Source: Chitinophagaceae bacterium (GTDB taxonomy: Bacteria; Bacteroidota; Bacteroidia; Chitinophagales; Chitinophagaceae). Taken from it: a stretch of 7,487 nt of DNA. Of the stretch, positions 5,801 to 7,487 are shown in pieces. Where the stretch lies: the NCBI GenBank assembly GCA_025351145.1, contig JANXWM010000590.1, positions 1 through 7,487 of the forward strand. Direction: 5' to 3'. Below the pieces are notes generated by a model. The model was not told where the DNA came from and searched no databases. It saw nothing but the letters and a program-made list of their open reading frames with translations. Every line of letters begins with the position of its first letter. Within the stretch, counting starts at the first letter, position 1. A program made the position numbers and the translations under genes.

Positions 5801-7197
5801 TTTTACCAATGGCTTTAAGTAGCGGTGCTGGTGCAGAAGTACAGAGGCCTTTGGCAACTGTGGTAATTGGTGGATTGATCAGCGCCACTTTGCTTACGCT
5901 GTTTGTATTGCCATCCCTGTATTTATTGTTTGAGAAAGGCTGGAGTAAAAAGAAAAAAATGCCTGCTGTAATTACTGTTTTGTTTTTGTTACTGTTGCCA
6001 AATATTATGAATGCACAAATAATCAAACCGATCAGTTTGCAGCAGGCCATTCAGCACGCACAGGAGCAAAACAAACAGGTACAATTAAAAAAGCTAGAAG
6101 AGAAATATTATGAAGCTTTAAAGCAATCTGCAACAGACCTTCCTAAAACACAGTTTAATGCAGAACTGGGTAATATCAACAGCACCAATTTTGATAACAG
6201 GCTTACACTGATGCAAACATTTGCTATGCCTGTTGTTTATAAACGTCAGAAAACTTTATTGGAGTTAGGATGGCAAACCTCAAAACTACAGATCACTTTG
6301 CAGCAGGCTGAAATTACAAGGCTTGTAAAACAGGCTTACCTGCAGTTACAGTTTCTGCAATTTAAACAACACCTATTGCTAAAGACCGACAGTATCTTTT
6401 CAAAATACCAGAAAGTTGCGCAGTTAAGATTTGATAAAGGAGAAAGCAACCTGCTTGAAAAAGCTACATTGGATAACCAGGTGCAGCAATTACAAATGCA
6501 GTTACAAATGTTGCAGGCAGATAAGCAAAATGCATCTTTTCAGTTAAGCGTTTTATTGAATAGTGAAATTTCGTTTGAAGCATCAGACCCTCTAAGCAAC
6601 AGCTCCGTTTTGTTTGACAGTACCAGCCTGAAGCAGCATCCCTTTTTAAGTTACTATAAACAGCAGCAAGAACTGGCAACCGGTGAAACCCAATTAGAAA
6701 AGGCCAGGCTTAACCCTGACTGGATGATAGGCTACAGCAACCAATCTATTATTGGGTTTCAGAAAAATAAAGATGCTACGGAAAGTTATTATGATGGCGG
6801 CAAACGTTTTTCAACAGTGCAGTTCGGCATCGCTGTTCCAATATTTAATAAAGCGCAAAAAGCAAAAATTACTGCAGCTTTTCAAAAAGAAAACATTGCC
6901 GCAGCCTCAACTGAAATTGCTGCACAGGATTTGAAATTAAAGCTTCAAAGAAACTGGAACGAGTATTTAAAATATCAGCAGGCCATTCAATATTACAAAC
7001 GCAGCGCATTGCCGCAATCAGAGATCATCATTCAAACGGCTAACCTCAATTATAAAAACGGGCAGATCAATTACATTGAATGGGGCACATTGATCAGCAA
7101 TGCCATTAACCTGCAAAGTGAATACGCAGATGCACTGAAAGCATTCAATGCAAGTAAAATTGAACTTGAATATTTATTACAACCAAATCAAAATTAA
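2830..7197 (+). CDS. Heavy-metal efflux RND pump (CusA/CzcA family) fused to a TolC-like outer-membrane factor
   Basis: This encodes 1455 residues. Residues 1 to about 1040 form an HME-RND inner-membrane pump: TM1 (about 14-32), a first periplasmic loop with the VERFITVPVEQATRNVPGI block (61-79), TM2-6 (about 346-505), TM7 (about 539-560), a second loop with NELMTGARQDV (677-687), and TM8-12 (about 878-1034). TM4 carries DFGLLVDGAVIIVE, so Asp401, Asp407 and Glu414 match the essential proton-relay acids of CzcA. The three Cu/Ag-binding methionines of E. coli CusA align by eye with Asp577, Ala628 and Glu678, which argues for divalent cations (Zn/Co/Ni/Cd). After KKKK (1040-1043) comes a signal-peptide-like segment from Met1044 (PAVITVLFLLLLPNIMNAQ). 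A TolC-family domain of about 390 residues follows, with two long helical hairpin regions, LRFDKGESNLLEKATLDNQ (1199-1217) and FGIAVPIFNKAQKAKI (1332-1347). The start at 2830 is chosen because MLNGIISFSIKNKLV is the usual family N-terminus; the ATG at 2779 lies in a repeat. The adaptor gene follows 3 nt after the stop. Such fusions are known in Bacteroidota. Confidence 0.93.
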   Translation: MLNGIISFSIKNKLVIGLFLLGLIAWGSYSVTQLPIDAVPDITNNQVLVITSAPSLGAPDVERFITVPVEQATRNVPGIIEQRSFSRFGLSLVTIVFNDNTDVYWARQQVSERLVQVQQQIPAGMGSPQLGPVTTGLGEIFQYVVKPKPGYEGKYDLAALRDIQDWIVRRQLLGTEGVADVSSFGGLVKQYEVAINPEKLKSFSLTIGNVYKSLQDNNQNTGGAYIEKGPNVLFIRSEGLVKNLDDISNIVVKQVNGGVPVLIRDVADVKFGSAVRYGATVYNDEGEVAGAVVMMLKGDNSSNVIKNVKEKITQIEKTLPEGIMIEPFLDRTKMVNNAISTVEQNLLEGALIVIFVLVLFLGNLRAGFIVASVIPLAMLFAIIMMNLFGVSGNLMSLGALDFGLLVDGAVIIVEAVMHRLNHSKKLGTTVHLSQQRMDEEVGGSAKKMMNSAAFGQIIILIVYLPILSLQGIEGKMFKPMAETVSFAIIGAFILSLTYVPMMSALFLNKKLNHKDTISDKMMRVLERWYKPLLKSSLKIPVLIVTSAFVVFAAVVLILNTLGGEFIPQLEEGDFAVDTRLLTGSSLSNTVGTTEKAARVLLDKFPEINKVVTKIGSGEIPTDPMPLEAADMMVILKPKEEWKNAKSFPEMANKMSAALKEVPGIATGFQFPVQMRFNELMTGARQDVVCKIFGDDLDTLALYAGYLDKVIQTVKGAKDLYTETVTGIPQMLITYNREAIARYGASITDINNTIQAAYAGATAGLVFENDKRYDLVIKMNEDKKKDVNQIGDLLIGLPNGQQVPLNLLATVEMKDGPYQIQREDGRRRITIGFNVRDRDVQSIVEELQAKVGKDIKFPAGYYITYGGQYENLQNATRRLSIALPVALLLIFLILFFAFNKFKYCLLIFSAIPLSAIGGVLALWLRDMPFSISAGVGFIALFGIAVLNGIVLISEMNRLKHDGMHDIKEIIMHATHSRLRPVLMTAAVASLGFLPMALSSGAGAEVQRPLATVVIGGLISATLLTLFVLPSLYLLFEKGWSKKKKMPAVITVLFLLLLPNIMNAQIIKPISLQQAIQHAQEQNKQVQLKKLEEKYYEALKQSATDLPKTQFNAELGNINSTNFDNRLTLMQTFAMPVVYKRQKTLLELGWQTSKLQITLQQAEITRLVKQAYLQLQFLQFKQHLLLKTDSIFSKYQKVAQLRFDKGESNLLEKATLDNQVQQLQMQLQMLQADKQNASFQLSVLLNSEISFEASDPLSNSSVLFDSTSLKQHPFLSYYKQQQELATGETQLEKARLNPDWMIGYSNQSIIGFQKNKDATESYYDGGKRFSTVQFGIAVPIFNKAQKAKITAAFQKENIAAASTEIAAQDLKLKLQRNWNEYLKYQQAIQYYKRSALPQSEIIIQTANLNYKNGQINYIEWGTLISNAINLQSEYADALKAFNASKIELEYLLQPNQN
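5959..6018 (+). other. Internal signal-peptide-like segment at the pump/channel junction
   Basis: Residues 1044-1063 of the fusion protein have a complete signal-peptide plan: Met1044, a hydrophobic core VITVLFLLLLP, and NA|Q as a possible signal peptidase I site after Ala1062. They are preceded by four lysines. Met at position -3 is not ideal for cleavage. Because the pump C-terminus is cytoplasmic, this segment must act at least as a thirteenth membrane span to place the TolC domain in the periplasm. Confidence 0.7.
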
Positions 7198-7200
7198 GTT

Positions 7201-7487
7201 ATGCAAAAGCTATTAATATATATCGCACTTACTATTTCAATTGCTTCATGCAATGGAAACGCGGCAGTTGAAGAACCTAAAAAAACCGTTACTGATAATA
7301 CTACCGTTCATTTAGACAGTGCCCAGTTAAGTAATGCAGGCATTGTTACAGATACGCCCTCTTTACAAACAATCCATACAACCATCAAAGCAAACGGAAT
7401 GGTAGATGTACCTCCGCAAAGCATGGTATCAGTGAGTTTCCCGCTGGGCGGGTATTTAAAAACCACTTCATTGCTCCCCGGTGCTGC
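7201..7487 (+). CDS. Efflux RND periplasmic adaptor lipoprotein (HlyD/CusB-type), 3' end outside the window
   Basis: The first 95 codons are present and run off the window. MQKLLIYIALTISIASC is a lipoprotein signal with Cys17 as the lipidation site, anchoring the adaptor to a membrane facing the periplasm. After a spacer rich in charged and small residues (18-35) comes VHLDSAQLSNAGIVTDTP (36-53), then IKANGMVDVPPQSMVSVSF (about 61-79) and PLGGYLKTTSLLPGA (80-94). This matches the start of the membrane-proximal beta domain and the first barrel-sandwich strands of CusB/CzcB-like adaptors, in which PP...VS.P.GGY....LLPG recurs. The adaptor would join the RND pump to the TolC part of the preceding protein. 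The ATG is 3 nt after the pump stop, so the two genes are surely co-transcribed and probably translationally coupled. Confidence 0.88.
   Translation, partial: MQKLLIYIALTISIASCNGNAAVEEPKKTVTDNTTVHLDSAQLSNAGIVTDTPSLQTIHTTIKANGMVDVPPQSMVSVSFPLGGYLKTTSLLPGA

Noticed and set aside
5442..6050. Long minus-strand open frame of about 200 codons
   Set aside because: It is fully antisense to RND TM8-12 and the junction of the fusion gene, which have clear family motifs.

Overview
The window looks like chromosomal DNA of a Bacteroidota bacterium, probably of the Chitinophagaceae type. This is inferred from moderate-to-low GC, A-rich translation starts without clear Shine-Dalgarno sites, a fragment of a type IX secretion (T9SS) C-terminal sorting domain, lipoprotein signals, and a heavy-metal RND pump fused to its outer-membrane channel. 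No species can be named from the sequence alone.

Layout. Positions 1-525 (minus strand) hold the 5' part of a small lipoprotein with two YPNGK repeats (YwqK-like antitoxin family). Just upstream of it is a short coding frame interrupted by one stop codon. Positions 556-1611 (plus) encode a secreted sialidase-fold protein with three BNR/Asp-box-like repeats and a Cys-Glu-Cys-Cys motif. Positions 1612-2060 hold no intact gene: there is a copy of a dispersed repeat, a strong hairpin terminator, and on the minus strand a T9SS sorting-domain remnant with an in-frame stop. Positions 2061-2441 (plus, GTG start) encode a 126-residue exported protein of unknown function. Positions 2442-2829 are intergenic and carry two more repeat copies in opposite orientation. 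Positions 2830-7197 encode a 1455-residue heavy-metal-efflux RND transporter joined to a TolC-like outer-membrane factor. From 7201 to the window end is the start of the periplasmic adaptor lipoprotein.

How the genes work together. The fused pump/channel and the adaptor, 3 bases apart, would supply all three parts of a tripartite heavy-metal exporter: RND pump, adaptor and outer-membrane channel. The TM4 proton-relay acids are present. The methionines that bind Cu/Ag in E. coli CusA appear to be absent, so a divalent-cation (Zn/Co/Ni/Cd, CzcA-like) substrate is more likely. The exported 126-residue protein and the Cys-rich sialidase-fold protein lie upstream on the same strand; a link to metal handling is only a hypothesis.

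Points of most interest: (1) an apparent complete signal peptide inside the RND-TolC fusion, placed exactly at an A7 tract where a 1-nt slip would end the pump and leave a separate, overlapping channel gene; (2) a dispersed repeat with a 20-nt core, seen three times, two copies of which encode a similar micro-peptide (LLxGTKY), one of them read in frame into the pump gene; (3) two decayed minus-strand coding remnants.
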